DNA of 64,000 nt from Pseudomonas sp. RIT288 (GCF_000631985.1 NZ_JFYN01000017.1:1-64000), one strand, 5' to 3'; shown: positions 7,948 to 17,077, numbered from the stretch's first letter. Notes: generated by a model not told the origin, from the sequence alone. Numbers and translations: made by a program.

Positions 7948-9314
7948 GGCTTGGCGGTTCCCGGCGCGACGGCCAGTGCCGGTTTTGCGGCTTTCTCGAC
8001 CTGATCCCAGACCCGCAGGAAGTTGCCGCCCCAGAGCTTGGCGATGTCCGCTTCGGAGTAACCGCGCGAGATCAGCTCGGCGGTGACGTTGCGGATTTCG
8101 CCGACGTTCTCGAACCCTTTGACGCCGCCACCTTCGTTGAAGTCGGAGCTGATGCCGACATGGTCGATGCCGATCTTGCGCACCGCGTAATCGATGGCAT
8201 TCCCCAGATCCTTGAGACTGGCTTTCGGTTCCTCTTCGAGGATGCCGTACAGGCGGCTGGCGTACTGGCCGAACTTCTGTTCGGACCACGCCGCAATGAT
8301 CGGGTCGCCCGGCATCAACGCCATCGCCAGGTTCGGTAGCGGCGGCAGGTCAAAGTCCTTGCGCATCTCGTTGAGCTTGTCCTGGGTTTGCTGAGTGAGC
8401 GGACGCAGGTACTGCGAGAACGCGACGATCTGCACCACGCCGCCGCTGTTTTTGATCAGCTGCATTTCCTTGTCGCTGAGGTTGCGCGGAATGTCGACCA
8501 TCGCACGCGGTGCCGAATGCGAGGCCACCAGCGGCGTGCGGCTCAGTTGCGCGACTTGCTCGAGGGCCTTGGTCGACATTTGCGAGACGTCGATGATCAC
8601 GCCCAGATCGTTGAGGCGCTTGACCGCCTGCTTGCCCAGATCGGAGAGACCGTCGAGGGCGTCCGGCGAATCATTGAGAAAGGGCAGCGGCCGCGACGAA
8701 TCCGCCCAGTCGTTGTTGCCGATGTAGCTGAAACCGAACATGCGCATGCCGCGTGCCGTCCACAGGTCCAGCAGGTTTAGGTCGTGGCCCAGCGGATAGG
8801 CGTTGAGCATGCTGATGAAAATCGCGAATTTGCCTTCGCCGTGCAAACGCCGGAAGTCGTCGGGGGTGTAGGCGATAGCGACCTGATTGGGGTAGTCGCG
8901 AACCATCCCGGAGATGATCTTGAAGCGGATTTCCTGCTGATTGCGCGCCTCGTCGACGAAACCGGGTGTCGGCTTGTGCGGGGCGTTCGGGCCGTTCCAC
9001 ATTTCCGGCCAGCCGAAGATGGTCAGCGCGGCGCCGGACAGGCGCCCACGGTTGGCCTTGGCGAGGTCGAACTGGCCGTCGCCGTCCTTGTCGGCTTCGT
9101 GGCCATCGGTGCCGAAATTTTGCGTCAGGCTGACATGGCTGTCGAAAGAGAGCATGCGTTCGTGCAGCTCATCGGCCTGCTTCATGACTTTGGCCGGGTA
9201 GCCGAGGTCGTCCTTGAACCAGTGTTGCCACACGGCAAAGCCTGCGCCGGCGCTGATCGCCAGGGCCAACGGCAGGCCGATGAATAGAGCCTTTTTCGAA
9301 CGTGGTTTTGTCAT
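7944..9314 (-). CDS. pvdM: PvdM, periplasmic dipeptidase-like pyoverdine maturation protein
   Basis: A membrane-dipeptidase (renal dipeptidase, M19) family protein, about 456 aa, first gene of pvdMNO. PvdM is required for periplasmic pyoverdine maturation, though its reaction is less clear than those of PvdN and PvdP. A positively charged start (TKPRSKKALF) leads to a hydrophobic anchor IGLPLALAISAGAGFAVW. Metal-site motifs typical of M19 appear, including SFDSHVSL, SHSAPRAMVDIPRNLSDKEM and the C-terminal IDHVGISSDFNEGGG. The start is uncertain: ATGs at 9338, 9320 and 9314 are all possible; 9314 gives the most usual N-terminus. The iron-starvation box at 9377-9400 lies just upstream. Confidence 0.9.
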   Translation of the reverse strand: MTKPRSKKALFIGLPLALAISAGAGFAVWQHWFKDDLGYPAKVMKQADELHERMLSFDSHVSLTQNFGTDGHEADKDGDGQFDLAKANRGRLSGAALTIFGWPEMWNGPNAPHKPTPGFVDEARNQQEIRFKIISGMVRDYPNQVAIAYTPDDFRRLHGEGKFAIFISMLNAYPLGHDLNLLDLWTARGMRMFGFSYIGNNDWADSSRPLPFLNDSPDALDGLSDLGKQAVKRLNDLGVIIDVSQMSTKALEQVAQLSRTPLVASHSAPRAMVDIPRNLSDKEMQLIKNSGGVVQIVAFSQYLRPLTQQTQDKLNEMRKDFDLPPLPNLAMALMPGDPIIAAWSEQKFGQYASRLYGILEEEPKASLKDLGNAIDYAVRKIGIDHVGISSDFNEGGGVKGFENVGEIRNVTAELISRGYSEADIAKLWGGNFLRVWDQVEKAAKPALAVAPGTAKP

Positions 9315-9376
9315 TGCCATCTCAGTCAGGTTCGCCATCGAGTTGCAGGCGCGGAGGCCTTCGCTATCTGGGAGGA

Positions 9377-9400
9377 ACGAGTGGTTGGCCGTGGAATTTA
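9377..9400 (-). promoter_or_regulatory. Iron-starvation (PvdS) box of pvdMNO
   Basis: On the minus strand TAAAT-N16-CGT, an exact match to the PvdS promoter pattern, lies about 60 bases upstream of pvdM. Confidence 0.85.
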
Positions 9401-9412
9401 GGTTGCCAGGTT

Positions 9413-9487
9413 AAAAGATCGCAGCCTCCGGCAGCTCCTACATTGGAACGCGATCACTGTAGGAGCTGCCGCAGGCTGCGATCTTTT
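9413..9487. repeat. Inverted REP pair between pvdM and pvdP promoters
   Basis: Two head-to-head REP copies (AAAAGATCGCAGCCTCCGGC and GTAGGAGCTGCCGCAGGCTG) sit between two divergent iron-starvation promoters. As a REPIN it may insulate the two transcripts. Confidence 0.75.
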
Positions 9488-9499
9488 CAGGTACCCCCA

Positions 9500-9523
9500 T
9501 AAATTTGTGCATGGAGCAAACGT
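9500..9523 (+). promoter_or_regulatory. Iron-starvation (PvdS) box of pvdP
   Basis: TAAAT-N16-CGT on the plus strand matches the PvdS promoter exactly and lies 45 bases before the chosen pvdP start. Confidence 0.85.
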
Positions 9524-9568
9524 TCTAGCTTGGATAAAGCCTGCTTCATGGCTGACACAGGTAGGGCA

Positions 9569-11188
9569 ATGAAGATTTCTCGACGATGGTTCATGGCGGG
9601 CCTGGCGCTGACCGGCGCTGCCGTGCCTGCGGCGTATTTTGGGCATCGTGAATGGACGAAGCCGGACCCGACGATCACCCCGGGCGAAGCGTCTTTCGAC
9701 GTCGCGGACAGGGCCGGGCAGCGCCTGGCGAATGCGTTGCGCGGGGTGTGGGATATCCGTTTCGAAGGTGTCGATGCTGGCCTCGAAGGCCTGCCGCCCA
9801 AGGACCTGCAAGTGTTACTCGACATCGGCCAGAAGGGGCGCGGCGTGTGCGGTTTTCTCGACACGCCCGAGCGCCTGCGTTCCGGCGAAACCCCGCGTTA
9901 CCGGATTCTTGGTGATCTCGCCGCAGCCGATGCGGCGAAGCTGAGCTGGCGCCTGATCGGCGCCGATGGCCAGATCAGCTATGAACTGGAGATGATCCTC
10001 GATGAGGTCTGGGCCGACTTCGGCAATGCCGGCAGTGGCACGCTCAGCGGCAAGGCCTTGCGCCTGGACCGCTCGCTGGCCTTGCCAGCGCAGGACAACC
10101 GCTTCGTCGCCGTCAAGCGGCTGTTTCCCGAAGCGCGCGAGCGCACGCCGCTCAATCCGACGTTGCTGGCGTGGTTGATCTCTCCCGAACATCGCCTGTT
10201 TCACCAGTTGTGGCATGCGACCCGGGACAAGTGGCACAAACTGCCCGAGGACAAACGCGAAGCCTTGCGCGGCATCGGCTGGCAGCCCGGACCGCGTGAC
10301 AAGGAGCGCGATGCCCGTGGCCCGCGCAAGGATCGCAATGGCTCTGGTGTGGACTTTTTCTTCATGCACCGGCACATGCTCGGGACGGCGCGCTCGATGC
10401 AGGATCTGCCGTCGTGGGAGTTTTTCCCGCTGCCGCAGCCGGAGCTGATCCGCGACCGCGTCGGCTTCGCCCGCTATTTCGACAATCACGACGGCACTGC
10501 CTTGCCGCCGACCTGGACGGCTGCGGGCGATGACGAATTCAGCCAGTGGGTCAGCGATATCAAGACTGCCGAGACCTACGAAAGCAACTTCCAGGTCTGG
10601 GAGTCGCAGTACCGCGATCCGGCGTATCTGGCCCGGCTGACCCTCGGCCAGTTCGGCTCCGAAGTCGAGTTGGGCCTGCATGACTGGCTGCACATGCGCT
10701 GGGCCTCCGTGCCGCGCGATCCGTCCAACGGTCAGCCGGTGCCGTTTGCCCGCGATCCGGCGGACTTCGCTGCCCGCTGGTACAACGCCGAAAACGACTT
10801 TCTCGGCGATCCGTTTTCTTCCCACGTCAACCCGACGTTCTGGCATTTCCATGGCTGGATCGACGATCGTATCGAGGACTGGTTCCGTGCTCACGAGCGC
10901 TTCCATCCGGGCGAGGTCACGCGGCTGCAAGTCAATGGCGTGCCCTGGTTTGCCCCGGGGCGCTGGGTGGAGGTCGACGACCCGTGGCTCGGGCCGATCA
11001 CCCATGGCTGCAGCACCACGCCGGGTTTGCAGATGGGCAAGACGGTGGAGATGGATCCGGAAACCATGAAGCTGGCGCTGCGCATCACCTTCATTACCGA
11101 CGAGGAAAAACTCGCCGGCCTGTTCCGCCGCGTGCCGCAACGGCCATGGTATGCGCGCAATCTGAAGCCTAAAACCAGCCCGGCTTGA
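9569..11188 (+). CDS. pvdP: PvdP, periplasmic tyrosinase of pyoverdine chromophore maturation
   Basis: A 539-aa Tat-exported copper enzyme. PvdP is known to oxidise ferribactin to form the dihydroxyquinoline chromophore. The start MKISRRWFMAGLALTGA is a twin-arginine signal; the ATG at 9569 has AGGTAGGG upstream and keeps the signal at the N-terminus, whereas the longer frame from 9530 begins at the expected transcription start. Histidine-rich copper motifs of the tyrosinase family are visible: HRLFHQLWHATRDKWHKLP, HRHM, and NPTFWHFHGWIDDRIEDWF. It stands alone on the plus strand between pvdMNO and pvdRT-opmQ, as in P. aeruginosa, with its own PvdS box. Confidence 0.92.
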   Translation: MKISRRWFMAGLALTGAAVPAAYFGHREWTKPDPTITPGEASFDVADRAGQRLANALRGVWDIRFEGVDAGLEGLPPKDLQVLLDIGQKGRGVCGFLDTPERLRSGETPRYRILGDLAAADAAKLSWRLIGADGQISYELEMILDEVWADFGNAGSGTLSGKALRLDRSLALPAQDNRFVAVKRLFPEARERTPLNPTLLAWLISPEHRLFHQLWHATRDKWHKLPEDKREALRGIGWQPGPRDKERDARGPRKDRNGSGVDFFFMHRHMLGTARSMQDLPSWEFFPLPQPELIRDRVGFARYFDNHDGTALPPTWTAAGDDEFSQWVSDIKTAETYESNFQVWESQYRDPAYLARLTLGQFGSEVELGLHDWLHMRWASVPRDPSNGQPVPFARDPADFAARWYNAENDFLGDPFSSHVNPTFWHFHGWIDDRIEDWFRAHERFHPGEVTRLQVNGVPWFAPGRWVEVDDPWLGPITHGCSTTPGLQMGKTVEMDPETMKLALRITFITDEEKLAGLFRRVPQRPWYARNLKPKTSPA

Positions 11189-11206
11189 GGGCTGCGTCAT
11201 CGATCA

Positions 11207-11694
11207 TTCGCGAGCAGGCTCGCTCCCACAGGTTTATGTGTCAGCCCACAATGTCCGGGCTGACCGGACACCCTGTAGGAGTGAGCCTGCTCGCGATAGC
11301 CCCCGACCTGTCGACCTACAATTGCCTGAGCCACCGCCATCGCGAGCAGGCTCACTCCCACAGGTTTATGTGTCAGCCCACAATGTCCGGGCTGACCGGG
11401 ACACCCTGTAGGAGCGAGCCTGCTCGCGATAGCCCCCGACCTGTCGACCTACAATTGCCTGACCCACCGCCATCGCGAGCAGGCCCACTCCCACAGGTTT
11501 ATGTGTCAGCCCACAATGTCCGGGCTGACCCGGACATTGTGGGAGCGAGCCTGCTCGCGATAGCCCCCGACCAGTCGACCTACAATTGCCTGACCCACCG
11601 CCATCGCGAGCAGGCTCGCTCCCACAGGTTTATGTGTCAGCCCACAATGTCCGGGCTGACCAGACACCTTGTAGGAGCGAGCCTGCTCGCGAAA
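11207..11694. repeat. Tandem array of four REP doublets (131-133-bp period)
   Basis: Four copies begin at about 11208, 11340, 11473 and 11604. Each holds an inverted pair of the TCGCGAGCAGGCTCGCTCCC type REP, with AGGTTTATGTGTCAGCCCAC in the loop and a CGACCTACAATTGCCTGA linker. The loop contains ATGTCCGGGCTGACC-type sequence that can itself pair. The 527-bp gap between pvdP and opmQ holds nothing else. The convergent position suggests a bidirectional transcription end. Confidence 0.85.
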
Positions 11695-11715
11695 GCGATC
11701 TGTCAGTCGGCGCAA

Positions 11716-13107
11716 TTACAAAGTCTGCCACCCACCCCCCAGCGCCTTGTACAACGCTATGCTGGCCTGCATCCGCGCCAGGCGCAGTTGCACGTTCTGA
11801 TCCTGCGCCGCATACAAGGTGCGCTGGGTTTCGAGGACAGTCAGCAAGTCTTCGGCACCGGCCTGGTAGCGGTTTTGGGCGATGTCGAATGCGGTCTGCG
11901 CCTGATTCAGTTCTTCGTTCTGCCACAACCGCTGCTCATCCAGGCGACGGAGGCTATTGAGCGCTTTTTCCACATCGGCGAAACCGTTGATGATCGCGCC
12001 ACGGTAGGTTTCCAGCAGCTCTTGCTGGCGCGCCGAGGCCTTGTCGCGTTCAGCGCCGAGGCGACCGTTATTGAAAATCGGTGCGACCAGTCCGGCGGTC
12101 AGGTTGTAGAAAGGGCTGCGAATCAAATCATCGAACTGATTGGCGCCTGAGCCGAGTTGGGCGGTCAGGGTCAGTGCCGGCAACATGGCCGCGCGAGCGA
12201 CTTTGACGTCAGCTTCGGCGGCGGCCAGTTGTGCTTCGGCGCGTGCGATGTCCGGACGATGCGTGAGCAACTCGCTGGGCACGCCGGCGGCGATGTCTGG
12301 CCATCGCAGGTGATCGAAGGACTCTGTCGCCGACAATTGCTGCACCGGTCGGCCAAGCAGGGCGGCGAGGCTGATCAACGCTTCCTGGGCTTGCTGTTGC
12401 ACGCGCGGCAATTGCCATTGCTGGGCGGCGACCAGGCTCTTCTGTTGCGCCAGTTCCAGCGCAGTGGCCGAGCCTGAATCAAACCGCGTCTGCACCAGTT
12501 TCAGCACGCTTTGCGCGTTGGCCAGATTGAGTTCGGCGATGCGGCTCTGCTCGCGTAGCGACAAGGTTTGCGCATACGTGCTGGCAACGCCGCTGAGCAA
12601 TGTCAGCTCGACCGTCGCCCGGTCGAATTCGCTGGCCTGCAGGGCGAACTGCGCACTGTCGCGCGATGCGCGTTTGCCGCCCCAGAAATCGATTTCGTAG
12701 GTGGCGCTCAGGTTGGTATCGAAATAGTCCACCGCCTTGTTGCTGCTATTGGCATCGAGTTGGCTGTAGCCATTGCCGCGCAGCAGTTTCTGCCGATTGG
12801 CATTCAGTCCGGCCTTGACCTCCGGCAACTGTGAGCCGCCAGCGATGACGGTGCCTGCCTGGGCCTGACGCACTCGAGCAACGGCGGCCGCGAGGTCGAA
12901 ACTGCCGACGCGAGCCTGTTCGATCAGGCGATCCAGTTCCGGGCTGCCAAATTGCGTCCACCACTGCGGGTTGTTGCGGGCAACGCTGGCACTATGGGGC
13001 GACTGCCAGGTAGCAGGTATTTGCACGCCGCTGTCCGGGCGCTGAACGGGATTGCCGCAGGCGCTGAGGAGCAGGCACACGGTCAACAGGCTGAGGCGCG
13101 GTTTCAT
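11716..13107 (-). CDS. opmQ: OpmQ, outer-membrane channel of the PvdRT-OpmQ efflux pump
   Basis: A 463-aa TolC-like outer-membrane factor (NodT family lipoprotein), the outer channel for exporting mature and recycled pyoverdine with PvdR and PvdT. The start MKPRLSLLTVCLLLSACGN has a lipobox (LSAC) for lipid attachment. Two repeated OEP domains follow, with typical LGRPVQQLSA, ELLTHRPDIARAEAQLAAAEADV and APIFNNGRLGAERDKA. I chose the ATG at 13107 because it starts the lipoprotein signal; longer frames run into pvdT. It is third in the operon pvdR-pvdT-opmQ, seven bases after the pvdT stop. Confidence 0.9.
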   Translation of the reverse strand: MKPRLSLLTVCLLLSACGNPVQRPDSGVQIPATWQSPHSASVARNNPQWWTQFGSPELDRLIEQARVGSFDLAAAVARVRQAQAGTVIAGGSQLPEVKAGLNANRQKLLRGNGYSQLDANSSNKAVDYFDTNLSATYEIDFWGGKRASRDSAQFALQASEFDRATVELTLLSGVASTYAQTLSLREQSRIAELNLANAQSVLKLVQTRFDSGSATALELAQQKSLVAAQQWQLPRVQQQAQEALISLAALLGRPVQQLSATESFDHLRWPDIAAGVPSELLTHRPDIARAEAQLAAAEADVKVARAAMLPALTLTAQLGSGANQFDDLIRSPFYNLTAGLVAPIFNNGRLGAERDKASARQQELLETYRGAIINGFADVEKALNSLRRLDEQRLWQNEELNQAQTAFDIAQNRYQAGAEDLLTVLETQRTLYAAQDQNVQLRLARMQASIALYKALGGGWQTL

Positions 13108-13114
13108 AGATCGA

Positions 13115-15088
13115 TCATTCACTGGTAAGGGCCGTGACCGGGTCGAGCCGGGCAGCTTTGCGGGCAGGCATGAAGCCGAAGACAACACCGGTGACCAGGG
13201 CGCAGCCGAAGGCGCCAAGTACCGCCATCAAGGAAAAGGCCACGGCCACTTCGCTGAGGATCAGCACGCCGCCAACGATCAGCGCCAGGGCGATCCCGGC
13301 AATGCCGCCGACCACCGAGAGCATCACCGCTTCGGTGAGGAACTGCCGGAGGATGTCGCGCTGACGGGCGCCGGTAGCCATGCGAATGCCGATCTCACGA
13401 GTCCGCTCGCGCACGGTCATGAGCATGATGTTCATCACGCCGATGCCGCCGACCAGCAGCGAAATCGCGGCAATCGAACCGAGCATCAGCGACAGGGTGT
13501 TCTGGGTGCGGGCCTCGGCCTGGATCATCGCGGCATTGTTGGTCAGTTCGAAATCCTTCTTGCCGTTGTGCAGGCGCAGCATCAGTTGCTCGATGGCCTG
13601 CTCGGTGTCCTTGACCTTGCGCGCGTCGGCGGCGGCGATGGCCACGTATTCCGGATTGCGCGTGCCGAACAGCCGGACGCTGGCCGCGGAATAGGGGATG
13701 GCGATGCGATTGTCGCTGTCGGAGTCGCCGGAGCTGGCGCCTTTTTCCGCAAGCACGCCGACTACCTGAAATGGCACATTCTCGATCAGGATGAATTGGC
13801 CGATCGGATTCGGCACATCCTTGAGCAGCTTGCTGCGGACCTTGTGGCCGATCACCGCGACGGCTGCAGCGTTCTGCTCATCGGCCTCGGTGAAGTAACT
13901 GCCTTGCACCACCGGCCAGTTGAAGATCGCCGGGAAGTTGGTGTCGTTGCCGCCGACGTAACTCAGGTGGTCGGCATTGCCGTAACGTACGCCGGCCTCG
14001 GCACCGTTGACCGGCATGATCCGCTGCACTTGCGGCAGGCTGGCCAGCGCGTGCACATCATCGAGGGTGATGATCCCCGACGGCGTGCGCGGGTTGGGCG
14101 CCGATCCGCTCAGGTAAATGATGTTCGAACCGAACGCGCCCATCTGCGCCATCACCTGGCGTTTGCTGCCTTCACCGACCGCCAGCATCACTACCACCGA
14201 GGCCACGCCGATGATGATCCCGAGCAGGGTCAGCGCGGTGCGAAAGCGGTTGATCCACATCACTCGCCACGCGGCGTGCAGGGCATCGACCAGTTCGCCT
14301 TTCCAGGCGCCGGTGGCTTCGGCGCCGTCGGCCAGGCGCTGGCGCAGATCCACCGCCTGCAGGGCGCCGGGGTTGGCGCTGGTCTGCGCTTCAGGGTTGT
14401 CGCGGGCGCTGTCGCTGATGATCAGGCCGTCGCGGATTTCGATGATGCGCTTGGCCCGGGCTGCGACTTCGCGGTCGTGGGTGATGAGGATCACCACGTG
14501 GCCCTGGTTCGCCAATTCGTCGAGCAGCGCCATCACCTCTTTGCCGCTGTGGCTGTCGAGGGCGCCGGTGGGTTCGTCGGCGAGGATGATGTGGCCGCCG
14601 TTCATCAACGCCCGGGCAATCGACACCCGTTGCTGTTGGCCGCCGGACAACTGATGCGGACGGTTGCCGGTGCGCGAGGCCAGGCCGAGTCGGTCGAGCA
14701 GGGCGGCGGCGCGGGCGTGGCGCTCGGCGGCCGGGGTGCCGGCATAGATCGCCGGCATCTCGACGTTTTCCTGGGCCGAGCCGGACGGAATCAGGTGATA
14801 GCCCTGGAACACAAATCCAAAGGCTTCGCGGCGCAGCCAGGCCAGCTCGTCGCTGTCGAGGCCGGCGACGTTTTCCCCGGCAAAGCGGTACTCGCCGGAG
14901 GTCGGGCGGTCGAGGCAGCCGAGGATATTCATCAGGGTCGATTTGCCGGAGCCGGAAGCACCGACAATCGCCACGAATTCACCGGCGTGGATCGACAGGT
15001 CGATGCCGCGCAGCACGTGTACTTCCGGAGCGTCACCGCCGCCGTAGGATTTGCGAATGTCCTGCAAGTCGATCAGAGGCGTTTGCAT
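13115..15088 (-). CDS. pvdT: PvdT, MacB-like ABC component of pyoverdine efflux
   Basis: A 657-aa MacB-family protein with ATPase and membrane parts in one chain; it partners PvdR and OpmQ to secrete pyoverdine from the periplasm. The N-terminal ATPase has Walker A GASGSGKSTLMNILG, signature LSGGQQQRVSIARAL and Walker B HIILADEPTGALD. A first membrane helix (about residue 280), a large periplasmic domain and three C-terminal helices (FtsX-like, with GSIAAISLLVGGIGVMNIML) follow. The ATG at 15088 is directly adjacent to the pvdR stop at 15089, so the two genes are translationally linked. Confidence 0.92.
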   Translation of the reverse strand: MQTPLIDLQDIRKSYGGGDAPEVHVLRGIDLSIHAGEFVAIVGASGSGKSTLMNILGCLDRPTSGEYRFAGENVAGLDSDELAWLRREAFGFVFQGYHLIPSGSAQENVEMPAIYAGTPAAERHARAAALLDRLGLASRTGNRPHQLSGGQQQRVSIARALMNGGHIILADEPTGALDSHSGKEVMALLDELANQGHVVILITHDREVAARAKRIIEIRDGLIISDSARDNPEAQTSANPGALQAVDLRQRLADGAEATGAWKGELVDALHAAWRVMWINRFRTALTLLGIIIGVASVVVMLAVGEGSKRQVMAQMGAFGSNIIYLSGSAPNPRTPSGIITLDDVHALASLPQVQRIMPVNGAEAGVRYGNADHLSYVGGNDTNFPAIFNWPVVQGSYFTEADEQNAAAVAVIGHKVRSKLLKDVPNPIGQFILIENVPFQVVGVLAEKGASSGDSDSDNRIAIPYSAASVRLFGTRNPEYVAIAAADARKVKDTEQAIEQLMLRLHNGKKDFELTNNAAMIQAEARTQNTLSLMLGSIAAISLLVGGIGVMNIMLMTVRERTREIGIRMATGARQRDILRQFLTEAVMLSVVGGIAGIALALIVGGVLILSEVAVAFSLMAVLGAFGCALVTGVVFGFMPARKAARLDPVTALTSE

Positions 15089-16261
15089 TCAGCCTCCGCT
15101 GCCGTCGACCGGGCCGATCAACAGGTGATCGCCTTCGTTGAGGCCGTCGACAATCTGCACTTTGAGCCGGTCGCTGATGCCGGTGCGCACCTGGCGCTGC
15201 TGAATATCACCGTTGGCCGCGACCACACGAGCGGTCTGCAGGTTGGCGCTGGTGCTGCCCTGCAACGCGGCGACTGGCGCGGTGAGCACGCCTTTGGCCT
15301 GGTCGGCGACGAAAAACACCTGGGTGGTCATCTCGGCCATCAAGGCGTTGTCGGCGTTATCGACGTCGAGCAAAACCGTGTACAGCACAACGCGGGCGCT
15401 GCCGCTTTTACTACTGCTGGCCGGGCTGCCGCCGCCCTGGCTGGTCTGGTCCAGCGGCTTGGGCGGCACCGGCAGAATCTGCCGCACGGTGCTGCTCCAG
15501 CGCCGCTGGCCGCCGCTGAGGGTGGTGAAGTAGGCGGTCATGCCTGGTTTGACGTGGCCGATGTCAGCCTCGGAAACCTCGGCCCACACGGTCATCGGTG
15601 ACAGTTTGGCAATACGCAGGATCAGCGGCGTCTGCTGTTGCGCGTTGAGGGTCTGGCCTTCGCGGGCGTCGAGGGCAACTACGGTGCCGGCCATCGGCGC
15701 ATAAATCCGCGTGTAGCCGAGTTCGGCCTGATCGCTGCGCAGGCTCGCTTCAGCCTGGCGGATCTGTGCCTGGAACATGTCGACGCGTGCCTGAGTGGCT
15801 TTCAGTTCGGCGCGGGCGGTTTGCACGTCTTCTTCGCGGGTGGCGCCGCCGGCGACCAGATTCTGCTGACGCTGATACTTCTGCCGCGCCAGTTCATGCT
15901 GGGCGCGCTGTTCCTGCAATTGCGCCTTGAGGTTTTCGATGGAGAAGCGTCCGGCGTCGAGTCTGGCCTTTTGCGTGGACGGATCGATCTCCACCAACAG
16001 TTGACCTTCCTTGACCACGTCGCCGACTTCCACGTGGATCCTCTGGATCTGCCCGGAGGCCTGCGCGCCGACATCGACATAACGGCGCGGTTGCAGGGTG
16101 CCCAGCGCGGTGACGCTGCTTTCGATGTCGCCACGGCTGACTTGCACGGTGGCGAAGCGCTCGCGGCCCGGCGGCATGATTTGCCACGCGGCGTAGGCAA
16201 CAACGGGAATCAGACAAAGGACTGCGAGCAGGGCGCGTCGAGCGGGGCGGGGACGTTTCAT
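15089..16261 (-). CDS. pvdR: PvdR, periplasmic adaptor of pyoverdine efflux
   Basis: A 390-aa membrane fusion protein (MacA/HlyD family) linking PvdT to OpmQ. A single N-terminal membrane segment (RRALLAVLCLIPVVAYAAW) is followed by the lipoyl/barrel halves (VGAQASGQIQRIHVEVGDVV, IYAPMAGTVVALDAREGQTL) around a coiled-coil rich in Gln and Glu. I chose the ATG at 16261 since the upstream 28 codons would lie before the hydrophobic anchor and lack a ribosome site. It is the first gene of pvdRT-opmQ, with the PvdS box at 16370-16393. Confidence 0.9.
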   Translation of the reverse strand: MKRPRPARRALLAVLCLIPVVAYAAWQIMPPGRERFATVQVSRGDIESSVTALGTLQPRRYVDVGAQASGQIQRIHVEVGDVVKEGQLLVEIDPSTQKARLDAGRFSIENLKAQLQEQRAQHELARQKYQRQQNLVAGGATREEDVQTARAELKATQARVDMFQAQIRQAEASLRSDQAELGYTRIYAPMAGTVVALDAREGQTLNAQQQTPLILRIAKLSPMTVWAEVSEADIGHVKPGMTAYFTTLSGGQRRWSSTVRQILPVPPKPLDQTSQGGGSPASSSKSGSARVVLYTVLLDVDNADNALMAEMTTQVFFVADQAKGVLTAPVAALQGSTSANLQTARVVAANGDIQQRQVRTGISDRLKVQIVDGLNEGDHLLIGPVDGSGG

Positions 16262-16369
16262 GCAGGGTTCCGGCCAGTGGAATTCGGCCCGTCGTCCGGC
16301 TGCACGCCACAGCGCGCAGCCGCTGAACGCTGTCGCAGGGCGCAACAGACACGGGGAGCTGTCCTGTAA

Positions 16370-16393
16370 ACGATGAATGTGCAGGGGAATTTA
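16370..16393 (-). promoter_or_regulatory. Iron-starvation (PvdS) box of pvdRT-opmQ
   Basis: TAAAT-N16-CGT on the minus strand, exact match, about 110 bases before the pvdR start. Confidence 0.85.
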
Positions 16394-16470
16394 AGCGAAG
16401 ACACAGGATGTTACAGGTATAGAACGGCACTATTTGACGGGCAACGACAAACGCCACTTTAAATCTATAT

Positions 16471-16489
16471 GAGAATTACTATAAATTAC
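16471..16489. promoter_or_regulatory. Candidate Fur box of fpvI
   Basis: GAGAATTACTATAAATTAC, upstream of the fpvI start, resembles the 19-bp Fur consensus in its left half (GAGAAT followed by A/T-rich repeats). It would make fpvI directly iron-repressed, as is usual for iron-starvation sigma genes. Confidence 0.45.
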
Positions 16490-16583
16490 GCACCTCAAGT
16501 TGCCACTATCTTGCTACCCGTGTTTACGGGGCCGTCGATCAGTGTGCTCAAGGATCGAATCCGCATCGAAGCGGCCGGGAGTC

Positions 16584-17066
16584 ATGTTGGAAAACTACTA
16601 TCGCGAGCTGGTGTGTTTCCTGAACGCCAAGCTCGGCAACCGTCAGGTCGCCGAAGATGTGGTGCATGACGCTTATGTGCGGGTTCTGGAACGCTCCAGC
16701 GACACGCCCATCGAGCAACCCCGGGCCTTTCTTTATCGCACCGCTTTGAATCTGGTGATCGACGATCATCGGCGCAATGCCTTGCGCCAGGTCGAGCCAC
16801 TGGAGGTGCTCGACAGCGAAGAGCGCTATTTCACCCCGTCGCCCCACGGCACCCTTGATCACGGCCAGCGTCTGGAGATGCTCCAGCGCGCACTGGCGGA
16901 ACTGTCGCCGTTGTGTCGCGACAGTTTTCTGCTGCGCAAGATCGAAGGCCTGTCGCACCCGCAGATCGCCGAACATCTGGGGATTTCCAAGGCACTGGTG
17001 GAAAAACACATCGTCAATGCGATGAAGCATTGCCGCCTGCGCATCAAGCAATGGGATGCCCATTGA
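16584..17066 (+). CDS. fpvI: FpvI-like iron-starvation ECF sigma factor
   Basis: A 160-aa ECF sigma factor of the FecI group; FpvI directs transcription of fpvA when ferripyoverdine is sensed. Region 2 reads LGNRQVAEDVVHDAYVRVLE and QPRAFLYRTALNLVIDDHRR; region 4 reads LSPLCRDSFLLRKIEGLSHP followed by QIAEHLGISKALVEKHIVNA. The ATG at 16584 has GGGAG upstream and gives the usual length; the frame open from 16500 is an extension. Its place beside pvdA matches fpvI of P. aeruginosa. PvdS is longer (about 187 aa) and differs in sequence, so this is not PvdS. The anti-sigma gene fpvR, normally adjacent, is absent from the 16262-16583 gap. Confidence 0.85.
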   Translation: MLENYYRELVCFLNAKLGNRQVAEDVVHDAYVRVLERSSDTPIEQPRAFLYRTALNLVIDDHRRNALRQVEPLEVLDSEERYFTPSPHGTLDHGQRLEMLQRALAELSPLCRDSFLLRKIEGLSHPQIAEHLGISKALVEKHIVNAMKHCRLRIKQWDAH

Positions 17067-17077
17067 GCCGCCATCGC

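Noticed and set aside
11207..11694. Possible CRISPR array
   Set aside because: Repeats are inverted REP pairs with 131-133-bp periods, the linkers are also repeated rather than unique spacers, and no cas gene is present. The same holds for 50664-51163.
11185..12150. Plus-strand frame through the REP array
   Set aside because: Its repeats are translated REP units and the rest is antisense to opmQ; no ribosome site or domain.
13052..15601. Long plus-strand frame of 849 codons opposite pvdT and pvdR
   Set aside because: It crosses two genes on the other strand and encodes His/Gln/Arg-rich nonsense; pvdT and pvdR have full domain matches.
16584..17066. This sigma factor as PvdS
   Set aside because: Length (160 aa) and position beside pvdA and pvdR fit FpvI; PvdS is longer and differs in regions 2 and 4.
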